Assembly: GCA_945889445.1 (NCBI GenBank)
Contig: CAMDBX010000023.1
Coordinates: forward strand, 1-46,843
Reading direction: 5' to 3'
From: Rhizobium sp. Q54
Lineage (GTDB): Bacteria > Pseudomonadota > Alphaproteobacteria > Rhizobiales > Aestuariivirgaceae
Length of the DNA stretch: 46,843 nt
Each line of letters opens with the position of its first letter. The stretch's first letter is position 1. A program made the translations under genes and the position numbers. The notes under the pieces are model-generated. The model searched no databases. It saw nothing but the letters and a program-made list of their open reading frames with translations, and was not told the DNA's origin. Shown piece by piece: positions 23,493 through 32,687 of this stretch.

Positions 23493-25700
23493 ATGATCCG
23501 TCTGCTGCACCGCTGGCCGGGCCTTGCCGCCCTGCTGCTCGTCGTCCTGCTGTCGCTGAGCGGCGCCGCGCTGTCGGTATTCCCGGCAGCCGACAGCCTT
23601 TCGGCACCGCAGGCCGATGCGGCCATGAGCGTGGCGGATCTCGCCAGTCGTGTCCGGAAGCAGTATCCGGAGGTGGAGCAGATCAAGCGCGCGCCGTCAG
23701 GCCTGATCACCGCCTACTGGTTCGACGGTGATCAGGCCGCGGCCGCCACCATCGACCCCGCGACCGGCAAGGCCGCGGGCTCCGCCGATGCCAATCCGGT
23801 GCAGCGCTGGCTCACCAATTTCCACCGCTCGCTGTTCCTCGAGGATGCCGGGCGCCTGGTGATGGCGCTGGGCGCGCTGGCAATGCTGGTGCTGTCGATC
23901 TCGGGCGTGATGCTGGTGGCCCGCCGGGCGGGCGGCTGGCGCCACTGGTTCTCGGGCCTCAAGGGCCCGCTGGCCGGACGCCTGCATGTTGAAATCGCGC
24001 GCATCGCGGTGGCCGGGCTGATGCTCTCCTCCGTCACCGCGCTGTGGATGACGGCATCGACCTTCGGGCTGCTTCCCGATCAGCCCGCGACACTGGAGAT
24101 GCCGGCCGAGACGAGCGCCGAGGCGGGCACGCCGATCGGCCTGATCGGCACACTGCGCAGCACGCCGCTGACGAGCCTGCGCGAATTGTCCTTCCCGGCG
24201 CCGGATGACCCGGCGGATGTCTACACGCTGACCACCGACACGGGTTCAGGCTACATCGACCAGGGCACCGGCGCGTTGCTCGCCTGGCAGGACCTGACCG
24301 GCTGGGAGCAACTGTCCGAAACCATCTACATGCTGCACACCGGCAAGGGTGCCGCTGTGCTGGGGCTGATCCTCGGTCTTCTGGCACTGGGTGTGCCGTT
24401 GATGGGTGCCACCGGCACGCTGATCTGGCTTTCCGCCCGCCGCGGCCGTCCGCGCCTTCAGGGCAATGCGCCGCTTGGCCGGGCCGAGACCGTCATTCTG
24501 GTCGGCAGCGAGGGTGGCAGCACATGGGGCTTTGCGGCCACGCTGCACAAGGCGCTGCGCGCCGCCGGCCAGCAGGTGCATGCCGCCCCTCTGGCACGCT
24601 TCGACGCGGCGGCGTTGGCCAATGCAAAACGCGTCATCATCCTTGCCGCCACCTATGGCAATGGCGGCGAGCCCGCCTCCGCCAAGGGCTTCCTTGCCAG
24701 GCTGCAGGCAATGCACACGCCACCTGCCGCATCGCTGGCCGTGCTGGGCTTCGGCGACAGTGGCTTCCAGGCCTTCTGCGGCTATGCGCAGGAGATCGCG
24801 AAGGTCGCGGCAGGCAAGGGCTGGCAGTCGCTCATGGATGTGGCCACGGTGGATCGCCAGTCGCCGCAGGACTTCGCGCGCTGGGGGAGGGAGCTGGGCT
24901 CCAAGCTGGGCCTGCCGCTCGACCTCGTGCACCAGCCGGTGCTGCCCGCCGCAACGCCGCTTACCCTTGTGTCGCGCCGCGACTATGGGGCGGAGGTGCA
25001 GGCGCCGAGTGCCATCCTGCGCTTCAGCATTCCCAGGGCTTCGCTGTGGCAGCGCCTGACCGGCACCGGCTTCGCGCGCTTCGTGGCGGGCGACCTCATT
25101 GGCGTGGTTCCGCAAGGCTCCACCATTCCGCGCTTCTATTCGCTGGCCTCCGGCGCGGCCGATGGTTTCATCGAGATCGTGGTGCGCCGCCAGCCCGGCG
25201 GGCTTTGCTCAGGCCAGCTCACGCAGCTGGAGCCGGGGCAAACGGCGCTCGCCTTCCTCAAGTCCAATCCGGGGTTCCGTCTTGCCGCAGGCACGGCGCC
25301 GGTGATCCTCATTGGCGCTGGTTCGGGGATCGGCCCGCTGGCCGGTTTCATCCGCGGCAATGCCGCGGGCCGCGCCATGCATCTGTTCTTCGGCATGCGC
25401 CACGCCGCCAGCGACTTCCTCTATGGCGAAGAGTTGCAGCAGTGGCATGAACAGGGCCGCCTTGCCAGCCTCGTCACGGCTTCCTCGCGCGGCAAGCGCC
25501 CGCACCATGTGCAGGATGCACTGCGCGCCGAAGCGGCCGATGTGCTGCAGCTCATCACGCAGGGTGCGCGCATCATGGTGTGCGGCGGGCGCGAGATGGC
25601 GGCGTGCGTGAGCGAGGCGCTGACCGGGATCCTCGCACCTGCGGGCCTCACGCCTGCGATGCTGCGCGCGGAAGGGCGCTATCTTGAAGATGTCTACTGA
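23493..25700 (+). CDS. PepSY-TM membrane protein fused to flavodoxin and FAD/NAD(P) reductase
   Basis: A 735-residue transmembrane electron-transfer protein. Residues 1-350 are a PepSY-associated TM region with an N-terminal helix (WPGLAALLLVVLLSLSGAAL), PepSY-like periplasmic parts and further helices near 125, 170 and 300; His in FHRSLF and YMLHTGKG may hold heme or quinone. From about 333 a flavodoxin-like domain begins (VILVGSEGGSTWGFA, ILAATYGNGGE, VLGFGDSGFQAFC). After 500 comes a cytochrome P450 reductase-like FAD/NAD(P) module: RFYSLAS for FAD, GGLCSGQL, ILIGAGSGIGPLAGFIRG for NAD(P), LFFGMRHAASDFLY, MVCGGREMA. It likely passes cytoplasmic NAD(P)H electrons to periplasmic carriers. 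The ApbE gene overlaps its end. Confidence 0.92.
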   Translation: MIRLLHRWPGLAALLLVVLLSLSGAALSVFPAADSLSAPQADAAMSVADLASRVRKQYPEVEQIKRAPSGLITAYWFDGDQAAAATIDPATGKAAGSADANPVQRWLTNFHRSLFLEDAGRLVMALGALAMLVLSISGVMLVARRAGGWRHWFSGLKGPLAGRLHVEIARIAVAGLMLSSVTALWMTASTFGLLPDQPATLEMPAETSAEAGTPIGLIGTLRSTPLTSLRELSFPAPDDPADVYTLTTDTGSGYIDQGTGALLAWQDLTGWEQLSETIYMLHTGKGAAVLGLILGLLALGVPLMGATGTLIWLSARRGRPRLQGNAPLGRAETVILVGSEGGSTWGFAATLHKALRAAGQQVHAAPLARFDAAALANAKRVIILAATYGNGGEPASAKGFLARLQAMHTPPAASLAVLGFGDSGFQAFCGYAQEIAKVAAGKGWQSLMDVATVDRQSPQDFARWGRELGSKLGLPLDLVHQPVLPAATPLTLVSRRDYGAEVQAPSAILRFSIPRASLWQRLTGTGFARFVAGDLIGVVPQGSTIPRFYSLASGAADGFIEIVVRRQPGGLCSGQLTQLEPGQTALAFLKSNPGFRLAAGTAPVILIGAGSGIGPLAGFIRGNAAGRAMHLFFGMRHAASDFLYGEELQQWHEQGRLASLVTASSRGKRPHHVQDALRAEAADVLQLITQGARIMVCGGREMAACVSEALTGILAPAGLTPAMLRAEGRYLEDVY

Positions 25701-26634
25701 GCCGCTGCGCCACGCCCTCAACGGCCCGACCATGGGCACGCGCTGGTCGGCGCTGTTCTTCACCCCGGCTGATTTCGACGCGGCACCGCTGCAGACTGCT
25801 ATGCAAATGGCAGTGGCCGAGGTCGATGACCAGATGTCGAGCTGGAAGCCGGACAGCGACCTGATGCGCATCAATCGTGCGCCGCCGGGTGAGTGGATCG
25901 CGGCACCCGCACAACTGCTTGCCGTGCTGCGCCTGGGCCTCGCCATCGGCCAGGCATCGGGTGGCGCTTTCGATGTCGGCATGGGAGACGCGGTCACCGC
26001 CTGGGGCTTCGGCCCCGATGCCGCCTCGGGCGAGCGCATCCGCATCGCGCTGCAGGCGCCGCGTCGCCCAAGCTGGGAGGCGGTGGAAATCGGCGAGGCC
26101 GCGCTGCGCAAGCACGAGGCCATCACCCTCGACCTCAACGGCATCGCCAAGGGCCATGGCGTCGACCGCCTCGCCGAGACGATGCTGCAATTCGGCATCA
26201 AGGCCTTTCTGGTGGGCATCGACGGCGAAATGCGCGCTGCCGGTCTTCGGCCCGACGGCGAGCCGTGGACCATCGCCGTCGAGCAGCCTGACACAACGCG
26301 CCGCGCCGCGCAGGCGGTGCTGGCCCTGGAGGATGCCGCCGTGGCAACCTCCGGCGACTATCGCCACTGGGTGGAGGTGGGAGGCAGGCGCCTGTCGCAC
26401 ACCATGGACCCTAAGCGCGGCGCGCCGCTTGCCGCAAGCCCCGCTTCGGTCACCGTCGTCGCCCGCAGTTGCGCCGAGGCCGATGCCTGGGCAACCGCGC
26501 TGATGGTGCTCGGTGCAGATCGCGGCGCCGCCCTTGCCACCGAACGCGGCATCGACGCGCTGTTCCTCACCCGCGATGCCGGAGGTGCCATCACATCACG
26601 CCCGGTGGGAGCGCTGTTCAGCCATCACCCGTGA
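25690..26634 (+). CDS. apbE: FAD:protein FMN transferase (ApbE family)
   Basis: Transfers FMN from FAD to a Ser/Thr of flavoproteins. The 314-residue protein has the ApbE marks: NGPTMGTRWSALFF, ITLDLNGIAKGHGVDRLAE, a glycine segment VGIDGEMRAAG in place of the usual GGEIRA, ATSGDYRHW, LSHTMDPKRGAPL, and a C-terminal ADAWATALMVLG with metal-binding Asp. I use ATG 25690; a TTG at 25684 is the only longer option. No signal peptide or lipobox is present, although most ApbE proteins are exported, so it may act in the cytoplasm. It overlaps the reductase gene by 11 bp and is the last gene of the locus; DUF2271 or the PepSY reductase are candidate substrates. Confidence 0.92.
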   Translation: MSTEPLRHALNGPTMGTRWSALFFTPADFDAAPLQTAMQMAVAEVDDQMSSWKPDSDLMRINRAPPGEWIAAPAQLLAVLRLGLAIGQASGGAFDVGMGDAVTAWGFGPDAASGERIRIALQAPRRPSWEAVEIGEAALRKHEAITLDLNGIAKGHGVDRLAETMLQFGIKAFLVGIDGEMRAAGLRPDGEPWTIAVEQPDTTRRAAQAVLALEDAAVATSGDYRHWVEVGGRRLSHTMDPKRGAPLAASPASVTVVARSCAEADAWATALMVLGADRGAALATERGIDALFLTRDAGGAITSRPVGALFSHHP

Positions 26635-27052
26635 CGAGGTGTGCGTGAACATCACGCCAGTAAAGACGGCCCTCCCTATGCCCGCGGGTACAGCCCCCAT
26701 CAACCGGAGGTACGGCCAGGCGACGGTCGTGGTCACGTCATTCAGCCACACGCTGAACGACCCGGCATGAGGAATGAGCCGTGTCCGGCAAGATGAAGGC
26801 GCTGCAGCTGTTTGACCGATCTCGAACCAGGTGCAGGCCACTGGCGAACTGACGTTATGGCGATGGTTGCAACCCGCATCGGGGCATTCCGGAACATTGA
26901 AATCCGCCTCGAAACATCCGGATTTAAGTAAAAACCACAAGGTTCGTGCGGCGGCTTGTCACGTCATGCGCGGTCGTCGTTATTGAAACGCCTCATATCA
27001 AGGTGATATTGACTGCGGCTATATGCGGCCCTTCGCCAACAAGGAGAATCAC
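26635..27052 (+). other. Intergenic region upstream of fumC
   Basis: This 418-bp stretch between the ApbE and fumarase genes has lower GC than its surroundings near 26900-26990. Short reading frames in it lack ribosome sites or family features. It probably holds the fumC promoter, and an inverted repeat at 26995-27009 is described separately. I see no RNA gene or clear terminator. Confidence 0.4.
26995..27009. promoter_or_regulatory. Inverted repeat upstream of fumC
   Basis: ATATCA-AGG-TGATAT is a perfect 6-bp inverted repeat with a 3-bp spacer, 43 bp before the fumC start codon. The position and symmetry suggest an operator overlapping the promoter or transcript start. The protein is not identified. 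Confidence 0.4.
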
Positions 27053-28453
27053 ATGAGCGTGCAGATGAGAACCGAAACCGACAGCCTTGGTGCAGTCCAG
27101 GTCGAGGCCGACAAGCTGTGGGGCGCCCAGACCCAGCGCTCGCTGCAGCATTTCAGCATCGGCAAGGACCTGATGCCGCGTGAGATGATCGGCGCCTATG
27201 CGATCCTCAAGAAGGGTGCGGCCATCGCCAACCACAAGGGCGGCCGCCTCAAGGATGAGCAGTTCAATCTGATCGTCAAGGTTTGCGACGAGATCATCGC
27301 AGGCCAGCACCAGGACATGTTCCCGCTCCACGTCTGGATGACAGGCAGCGGCACGCAGTTCAACATGAACGTCAACGAGGTGATCTCCAACCGCTGCTGC
27401 CAGCTGGCCGGAACGCCCCTGGGCAGCAAGACGCCGGTTCACCCCAACGACCACGTGAACATGGCGCAGTCGTCCAACGACTCGTTCCCCTCGGCCATGT
27501 ACATCGCCTCCGCCATCGCGGTGACCAAGAACCTGATCCCCGCGGTGACAGCACTGCGCGACTCGCTCGACAAGAAGGCGGACGCCTGGAAGGACATCGT
27601 CAAGATCGGCCGCACCCACATGCAGGACGCCACGCCCCTCACGCTGGGCCAGGAGTGGTCAGGCTATGTCGGCATGCTGACCGACAACCTCGATGACATC
27701 ACCACGTCGCTGAAGTCGGTCTACAAGCTGGCGCTCGGCGGTACGGCGGTGGGCACCGGCCTCAACTCCGCACCCGGCTTCGCCGAGGCGGCGGCGCAGG
27801 AGATCGCCACACTCACGAACCTTCCCTTCATCACCGCACCGAACAAGTTCACCGTTCAGGGGGCGCACAACGCGCTTGTCGCGCTGTCCGGAACGATGAA
27901 GACGCTGGCGACCTCGCTCTACAAGATCGCCAACGACATCCGCCTGATGTCCTGCGGTCCGCGCGCCGGCTTCGCGGAACTCTCGATCCCGGCCAACGAG
28001 CCGGGCTCGTCGATCATGCCGGGCAAGGTCAACCCCACCCAGTGCGAAGCCATGGCGATGGTGGCCGTGCAGGTGATGGCCAACGACATGGCCGTCAGCT
28101 TCGGTGGCGCCAGCGGCTATCTCGAGATGAACGTCTACAAGCCGCTGATCATCTACAACATTACCCACTCGATCTCGCTGATGACCGACAGCTGCACCAA
28201 CTTCCGCACCTTCCTGGTGGAAGGCACGCAGCCCAACCTCAAGCAGATCGGCCAGTTCGTCGAGCGTTCGCTGATGCTGGTCACCGCCCTGTCGCCCGTC
28301 ATTGGCTATGACAAGGCCTCGAAGATCGCCCACTACGCGCTCGACAATGACCTGACGCTGAAGGACGCTGCCCTGAAGCTCGGCTTCGTGACCGAGGCGG
28401 AGTTCGACAAGGTGGTCGACCCGAAGAAGATGGTGTCGTGCTATGTCGCCTGA
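27053..28453 (+). CDS. fumC: Class II fumarate hydratase
   Basis: Interconverts fumarate and L-malate in the citric acid cycle, cytoplasmic homotetramer, no iron-sulfur cluster. The 466-residue length is typical. The family signature [20 protein letters not shown] is intact, and [34 protein letters not shown] and [16 protein letters not shown] supply active-site residues. The start ATG 27053 has a near-ideal AAGGAG site. Its last 11 bases overlap the aquaporin gene, an uncommon partner. The inverted repeat at 26995 may regulate both. Confidence 0.97.
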   Translation: MSVQMRTETDSLGAVQVEADKLWGAQTQRSLQHFSIGKDLMPREMIGAYAILKKGAAIANHKGGRLKDEQFNLIVKVCDEIIAGQHQDMFPLHVWMTGSGTQFNMNVNEVISNRCCQLAGTPLGSKTPVHPNDHVNMAQSSNDSFPSAMYIASAIAVTKNLIPAVTALRDSLDKKADAWKDIVKIGRTHMQDATPLTLGQEWSGYVGMLTDNLDDITTSLKSVYKLALGGTAVGTGLNSAPGFAEAAAQEIATLTNLPFITAPNKFTVQGAHNALVALSGTMKTLATSLYKIANDIRLMSCGPRAGFAELSIPANEPGSSIMPGKVNPTQCEAMAMVAVQVMANDMAVSFGGASGYLEMNVYKPLIIYNITHSISLMTDSCTNFRTFLVEGTQPNLKQIGQFVERSLMLVTALSPVIGYDKASKIAHYALDNDLTLKDAALKLGFVTEAEFDKVVDPKKMVSCYVA

Positions 28454-29258
28454 CGGCAACGCAACCGGCGAGGCGGCCTATGGCCGCTTCGCCCTTGCCA
28501 ACCAGGTGGGCCCCCGCTTTTCCTCCGACTGGAAGAGCGGCAATCACCGGGCGCGCCGCCTGGTGTCGGAGTTCATCGGAACATTCGGCCTGACCTTCGT
28601 CCTCTCGGGCGGTGCTGCCATACTGGCCGCCCATGGCGGGGCGGAGCTGGCCCCCTTCCAGTATGCCTTCACACTTTCGGCCGTGTCGGCCCTCTGGCTG
28701 GTCGCCGCGGTCTATTGTCTCGGAGACATCTCGGCACATTTCAACCCGGCGATGACGCTGGCCTTCACGCTGCGCGGCGACATGGGCTGGCCGATGGCCG
28801 TGGCCTACATTCTCGTGCAGTTCATTGCCGCGGCGGCAGGCTCCGTCGTTGCCGCGTGGCTGTTTGGCTTTGGCGGAAACCTGGCAGCGACCATGCCCCA
28901 GCCTGGACAGTACTGGCAGGCGGTGGTGTTCGAAGGCATCCTTACCTTCGGAATGGTGCTGGTGGTGCTCAGCATGGCCAATGGCCCGAAGCTGGTCGGC
29001 GCCTTCGTGCCGCTTGCCGTGGGCGCCTATGTCATGGCCGCCGGCACGATGGGCGGACCCTATGACGGTGCGGCCTTCAACCCGGCCCGCGCCTTCGGCC
29101 CGGACTTCGCGAGAGGTGACCTCTCGACCTACTGGGTCTATCCGCTGGGTTCGTTCCTGGGTGTCATCGTTGCCGTCGTGACGGCACGCTTCCTCAGGGG
29201 GCCGGCCAAGGCGCAGGAAGCCAATGCCGCCATGGGAAACCCGCTCGACAACGGCTAG
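28443..29258 (+). CDS. Aquaporin (MIP family)
   Basis: A 271-residue inner-membrane channel with the two half-helix NPA motifs, [12 protein letters not shown] and [12 protein letters not shown], and six hydrophobic helices. The Arg after the second NPA is the selectivity-filter Arg. An unusually long N-terminus (about 40 residues, [20 protein letters not shown]) precedes the first helix. Whether it carries water, glycerol or another small neutral solute cannot be told; the GDLS-type glycerol signature is not obvious. It begins inside fumC (11-bp overlap), so the two are probably translated from one mRNA. Confidence 0.93.
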   Translation: MSPDGNATGEAAYGRFALANQVGPRFSSDWKSGNHRARRLVSEFIGTFGLTFVLSGGAAILAAHGGAELAPFQYAFTLSAVSALWLVAAVYCLGDISAHFNPAMTLAFTLRGDMGWPMAVAYILVQFIAAAAGSVVAAWLFGFGGNLAATMPQPGQYWQAVVFEGILTFGMVLVVLSMANGPKLVGAFVPLAVGAYVMAAGTMGGPYDGAAFNPARAFGPDFARGDLSTYWVYPLGSFLGVIVAVVTARFLRGPAKAQEANAAMGNPLDNG

Positions 29259-29289
29259 GCGATGAACAGGCGCCGATGAACTCTCGCGG

Positions 29290-29319
29290 GGGCTGGACCC
29301 AGCGCGCCGCGCGGTTTTT
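29290..29319 (+). terminator. Possible rho-independent terminator after aquaporin
   Basis: A GC-rich segment with GCTGG/CCAGC pairing and overlapping CGCG repeats ends in five T residues at 29315-29319. The stem is not well separated from the T-run, so the call is weak. Confidence 0.3.
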
Positions 29320-29328
29320 AATGACAAT

Positions 29329-30657
29329 ATGCTTCACCAATCGACGGCGATTCGCACGAATTCATTGACCATGATGCCCATCCTGAACATGCGCGGCTTT
29401 ATCAGCGCCTTGCTGGTGGCGAGTGCGGCGACGCTGTGCACGTCAGCCGTGGCGCGTGCCGCTGACCCTGCGCCCGTTGCGCCGGACCCGGTCCGCGCCG
29501 CCTTTTTTGATGATGCGACATTCACCCTGCATGTTCGAAACTACCTCTTCGACCGCACCAACAACCCGGGCGACGATCCGGCAGCGTGGGCCATCGGCGG
29601 CTGGGTTGGCTACCAGACGGGTTGGATTGGTGACTTTCTCCAACTTGGTGCCGTGGCCTACACATCCCAGCCGCTCTGGGCACCGAAGGACCGCGCGGGC
29701 TCGCTTCTGCTGCTGCCGGACCAGGACGGCTTCTCGGTTCTGGGCCAGGCCTATGCAGCACTTCGCTATGAGGGCCAGGTCCTGACGCTTGGCCGCCAGA
29801 TGGTGCACCAGCCGGAAATAAACCCGCACGACAACCGCATGGTGCCCATCACTTACGAGGGGGGCTCGCTCGGCGGCGACGTTGGCATGCTCTCCTATTA
29901 TGCGGCCTTTCTGACAGCTACCAAGACGCGCGGCTCGAATGAGTTCGACAATTTCGGCGAGGTTGTCGGCGTTGATCAGGACGAGCCGATGTATCTGGGC
30001 GGACTGGCCGTTGCGCCAAGCGATGACATCAAGGCCCGCACGTCGCTTTATGTGGTGCCCGATGTTCTGTTGTCGTCATACAGCGACGGTGGGTGGAGCG
30101 GCCAGTTCGAAGGCTTCGACCTGGATCTCTCCGGCCAGTTCATGATCCAGACCGGCATTGGCGAGGAACTCCTGACCGGGCCGGACTTCACGCCATGGGT
30201 CGCCGGCATCAAGGCCGACGTCAGCCGCGGCGGCCTCACGCTCACGGCCGGATACACCGCCAATGGGTCGGATGACGACTGGCAAACCCCCTATGGCATG
30301 TGGCCCGGCTATACGAACATGATCATTGGCGTGTTTGACCGCGCCGGCGAGCAGACGCTGCTGCTGGGTGCTGCCTATGATCTCGGGCATGTCGGGATTG
30401 ATGGTCTGACCCTCAGCACTCTGGTTGCCATTGACACGCATGTTGCGGAAGACCTTCCGATGTGGAGCGAGTACGACTTCATCGCCAGTTACGACCTGTC
30501 CGCCATCGACAGCCTGCCGCACTGGCTGTCTCCGTTGTCTCTAAATGCACAATACGCGCTTCTGCAGAGTGACGATCCGGACGGCGACAGCAATCTGTCC
30601 GATGAGTTGCGTCTCATCCTGAACTACGAACTCAAATCCAGCGGCAAGGACCTCTGA
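29329..30657 (+). CDS. OprD-type outer membrane porin
   Basis: A 442-residue protein with a signal peptide (MRGFISALLVASAATLCTSA then VARAADP) and an OprD-like barrel. The conserved pattern ATFTLHVRNYLFDRT, GDFLQLGAVAYTSQPLWAP, DQDGFSVLGQAYAALR, LGRQMVHQPEINPHDNRM and ITYEGGSLG is that of OprD porins, which admit amino acids or organic acids. The last barrel strand ends LILNYELKSSGKDL rather than a terminal Phe. Start is uncertain: 29329, 29371 and 29389 all lack a good ribosome site. OprD proteins are best known from Pseudomonas, so the family is less usual in an alphaproteobacterium. It may serve the neighbouring ABC transporter. Confidence 0.83.
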   Translation: MLHQSTAIRTNSLTMMPILNMRGFISALLVASAATLCTSAVARAADPAPVAPDPVRAAFFDDATFTLHVRNYLFDRTNNPGDDPAAWAIGGWVGYQTGWIGDFLQLGAVAYTSQPLWAPKDRAGSLLLLPDQDGFSVLGQAYAALRYEGQVLTLGRQMVHQPEINPHDNRMVPITYEGGSLGGDVGMLSYYAAFLTATKTRGSNEFDNFGEVVGVDQDEPMYLGGLAVAPSDDIKARTSLYVVPDVLLSSYSDGGWSGQFEGFDLDLSGQFMIQTGIGEELLTGPDFTPWVAGIKADVSRGGLTLTAGYTANGSDDDWQTPYGMWPGYTNMIIGVFDRAGEQTLLLGAAYDLGHVGIDGLTLSTLVAIDTHVAEDLPMWSEYDFIASYDLSAIDSLPHWLSPLSLNAQYALLQSDDPDGDSNLSDELRLILNYELKSSGKDL

Positions 30658-30667
30658 TTCAGGTCCT
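30647..30667 (+). terminator. Hairpin over the porin stop codon
   Basis: AGGACCT at 30647-30653 and AGGTCCT at 30661-30667 form a perfect 7-bp stem with a 7-nt loop that contains the stop codon. There is no T-run, so it may protect or terminate the mRNA only weakly. Confidence 0.35.
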
Positions 30668-30804
30668 GATCAATCGGAAATACTCCGAACCGCGCAGTCG
30701 GCAGTGACGATGTTGCGATCCTATCCGTTTCAGGTCACTGGCAGTTGAAGAGACGCCCTGCTGAGACACGCCGAATCCGCGCATTCCCTCGGTTCAGACC
30801 CTGC

Positions 30805-31599
30805 TCACGGGCAAAGCCAGCGCCGGAGCAGGCGGAAGGCCATGTCGGAGATGAGGCCGAGCAGGCCGATCAGCATGATCGCAAGGAAGATCGTATCCAC
30901 CTGGAAGCCGCGCATCGCCTTGAGCGAGATGAAGCCGAGGCCGGAGTTTGCAGCGACGAGTTCGGCCACCACCAGGTAGGTCCAGGCCCAGCCCATGGTG
31001 ACGCGCAGCGTGTTGATGATGTTGGGAAGGGCCGCCGGGAAGATGACGTGCCAGATTGCCTCGTTGCGCTTGGTGCCCAGTGTGTAGCTGGCATTGACCA
31101 GATCGCGCGAGACGGCATGCGCCTCGTCCGCGATCATGATGAGCTGGGAGAAGAATACCCCGAAGAAAATGACGGTGACGCGCTGGCCAAGGCCGATGCC
31201 GATCCACAGGATGAACAGCGGCACCAGCGAGGTGACGGGCAGGTAGCGGATGAAGTTGACGAGCGGCTCGAGTGCGGCCTGCACGATTCTGTAGGTGCCC
31301 ATGTAGAGGCCGAGCGGCACGGCGATCACGGCGGAGAGGATGAAGCCGAGGATCACCACCTTCACGCTCGACCAGATGTGGACGAACAGCGTGCCGTCGG
31401 ACGCGAGCGTGATGCCGCGGCGGATGACCGCGTCCGGCACGGGGAGAAACATCTCGGCGACGTAGCCGCCATAGGCGGCGATTGCCCACACGCCGAGGAC
31501 CAGTGCCCAGACGATGCAGGCCGCGACCAGCGCAGCGGTTGCGGGAATGTCGCCGAACGGCGTGGTGAAGCTCTGCAGGAGCGTGCGTTTGGTGGCCAT
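30805..31599 (-). CDS. ABC transporter permease (NitT/TauT type)
   Basis: A 264-residue inner-membrane permease with about six helices. The segment AIWHVIFPAALPNIINTLRV carries the EAA-like loop that docks the ATPase, and IRYLPVTSLVPLFILWIGIG is typical of the nitrate/sulfonate/taurine group. It follows the substrate-binding protein gene by 68 bp with a hairpin between. No ATP-binding subunit is found in the window, so the ATPase must come from elsewhere or have been lost. Substrate is unknown; this group imports sulfonates, nitrate, urea, pyrimidine precursors and riboflavin-type compounds. Confidence 0.93.
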   Translation of the reverse strand: MATKRTLLQSFTTPFGDIPATAALVAACIVWALVLGVWAIAAYGGYVAEMFLPVPDAVIRRGITLASDGTLFVHIWSSVKVVILGFILSAVIAVPLGLYMGTYRIVQAALEPLVNFIRYLPVTSLVPLFILWIGIGLGQRVTVIFFGVFFSQLIMIADEAHAVSRDLVNASYTLGTKRNEAIWHVIFPAALPNIINTLRVTMGWAWTYLVVAELVAANSGLGFISLKAMRGFQVDTIFLAIMLIGLLGLISDMAFRLLRRWLCP

Positions 31600-31622
31600 G
31601 GACCCGTCCGGAATGGAAACAA

Positions 31623-31642
31623 GGCGGGCCCGATTGCCCGCC
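31623..31642 (-). terminator. Intercistronic hairpin between binding protein and permease
   Basis: GGCGGGC and GCCCGCC form a perfect 7-bp stem with a 6-nt loop, followed on the minus strand by TTGTTTCC. It could act as a partial terminator or mRNA stabiliser, giving more binding protein than permease, a common arrangement in ABC importers. Confidence 0.5.
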
Positions 31643-31667
31643 CTGCTTCAGCTGTTCTGCGAAACCG

Positions 31668-32654
31668 TCACTTCACGTTGAGGAAGGACGTGTCGATCAG
31701 GTCGTTGTAGCCGATGTCCATCTTCATCTTCTGGAAGCCGCCCCAGATCTTGTTGCCCATGGCCATCAGGTCCTTGGCCTCGCCCTTGTCGGGCGTGCCG
31801 AAGAATTCGATGTTGCGGGGCTGGTCGTAGAAGCGCACGCCCTTGGCGGCCTCGGCGAAGTCTTCCGGCTTCTCGAGATAGCCGCCAACGCCCTTGGCCA
31901 TGATGGCATAGGCCTCGTCCGGGTTGGTCTTGATGAACTCGACCGCCTTGAACAGGCCCTTGTTGAAGGCCTCGACGTCCTTGGGGTTGTTCTTGATGTA
32001 ATCGCAGGTCAGGGCGACAACGTCGACGATCACGCCGGGCGTTTCGGCGGAATCGATCAGCACCTTGCCCTGCTTCTTGGAGCGCACCAGCGACAGGTGC
32101 GGTTCCCATGTCACCGCGGCGGGGATCTGCCCGGCCATGAAGGCGGCAGCGGCATCGTCTGCTGTCATGTTGGTGATCTGCAGGTCCTTCTCGGTCATGC
32201 CCTCGCGGGTGAGCAGGATGTTGAACCAGAACTGCGACACCGAGCCCTCGTTCATGCCGATCTGCTGGCCCTTGAGGTCCTTCAGCGAGGTCACGTCCTC
32301 GCGCACCAGCACGCCGTCGCCGCCGTGGCTGTCGTCAAGCGCGACCACCGCCTTGAAGCAGAACTCGGGCGAGCGGTACTTCATGATCTCGTCGAGCGTC
32401 GAGGCGTTGCCGTCAAGCTCGCCGGCAGCGATGGCCGCCATGTAGATCGCGGCGTCCTCGATGATGCGCAGTTCGACGTCCAGCCCGTTCTCCTTGAAGA
32501 AGCCCTTGTCGCGGGCAAGGAACATGGGGCCGTAGCCGACCCAGGTGGTCATGCCCAGTCGCATGGTGCCGGCAGATGCCGGGATGGCGGTGATCGCCAG
32601 GACCACCGCGGCGGTTGCGCCGGTGGCCAGTTTGAGAAGGGTCTTGATGTTCAT
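31668..32654 (-). CDS. ABC transporter substrate-binding protein (NitT/TauT/SsuA-like)
   Basis: A 328-residue periplasmic protein with signal peptide 1-28 (ending IPASA). The core is the NMT1/SsuA-like fold: MRLGMTTWVGYGPMFLARDK, GFFKENGLDVELRI, DLKGQQIGMNEGSVSQFWF, and FMAGQIPAAVTWEPHLSLV. The start has an AGAGGAACGAGG site. It is the first gene of the minus-strand pair with the permease. Only about 34 bp separate the start from a truncated oxidoreductase pseudogene running the other way, so the operon promoter either lies in that remnant or was rearranged. Ligand is unknown. Confidence 0.93.
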   Translation of the reverse strand: MNIKTLLKLATGATAAVVLAITAIPASAGTMRLGMTTWVGYGPMFLARDKGFFKENGLDVELRIIEDAAIYMAAIAAGELDGNASTLDEIMKYRSPEFCFKAVVALDDSHGGDGVLVREDVTSLKDLKGQQIGMNEGSVSQFWFNILLTREGMTEKDLQITNMTADDAAAAFMAGQIPAAVTWEPHLSLVRSKKQGKVLIDSAETPGVIVDVVALTCDYIKNNPKDVEAFNKGLFKAVEFIKTNPDEAYAIMAKGVGGYLEKPEDFAEAAKGVRFYDQPRNIEFFGTPDKGEAKDLMAMGNKIWGGFQKMKMDIGYNDLIDTSFLNVK

Positions 32655-32687
32655 GTGCCTCGTTCCTCTGTTTCCACGCCTATTGCG

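Noticed and set aside
32545-32687. Start of the trimethylamine dehydrogenase-like fragment at a GTG near 32545
   Set aside because: That segment is antisense of the binding-protein signal peptide and shows no homology; the remnant is better read as truncated.
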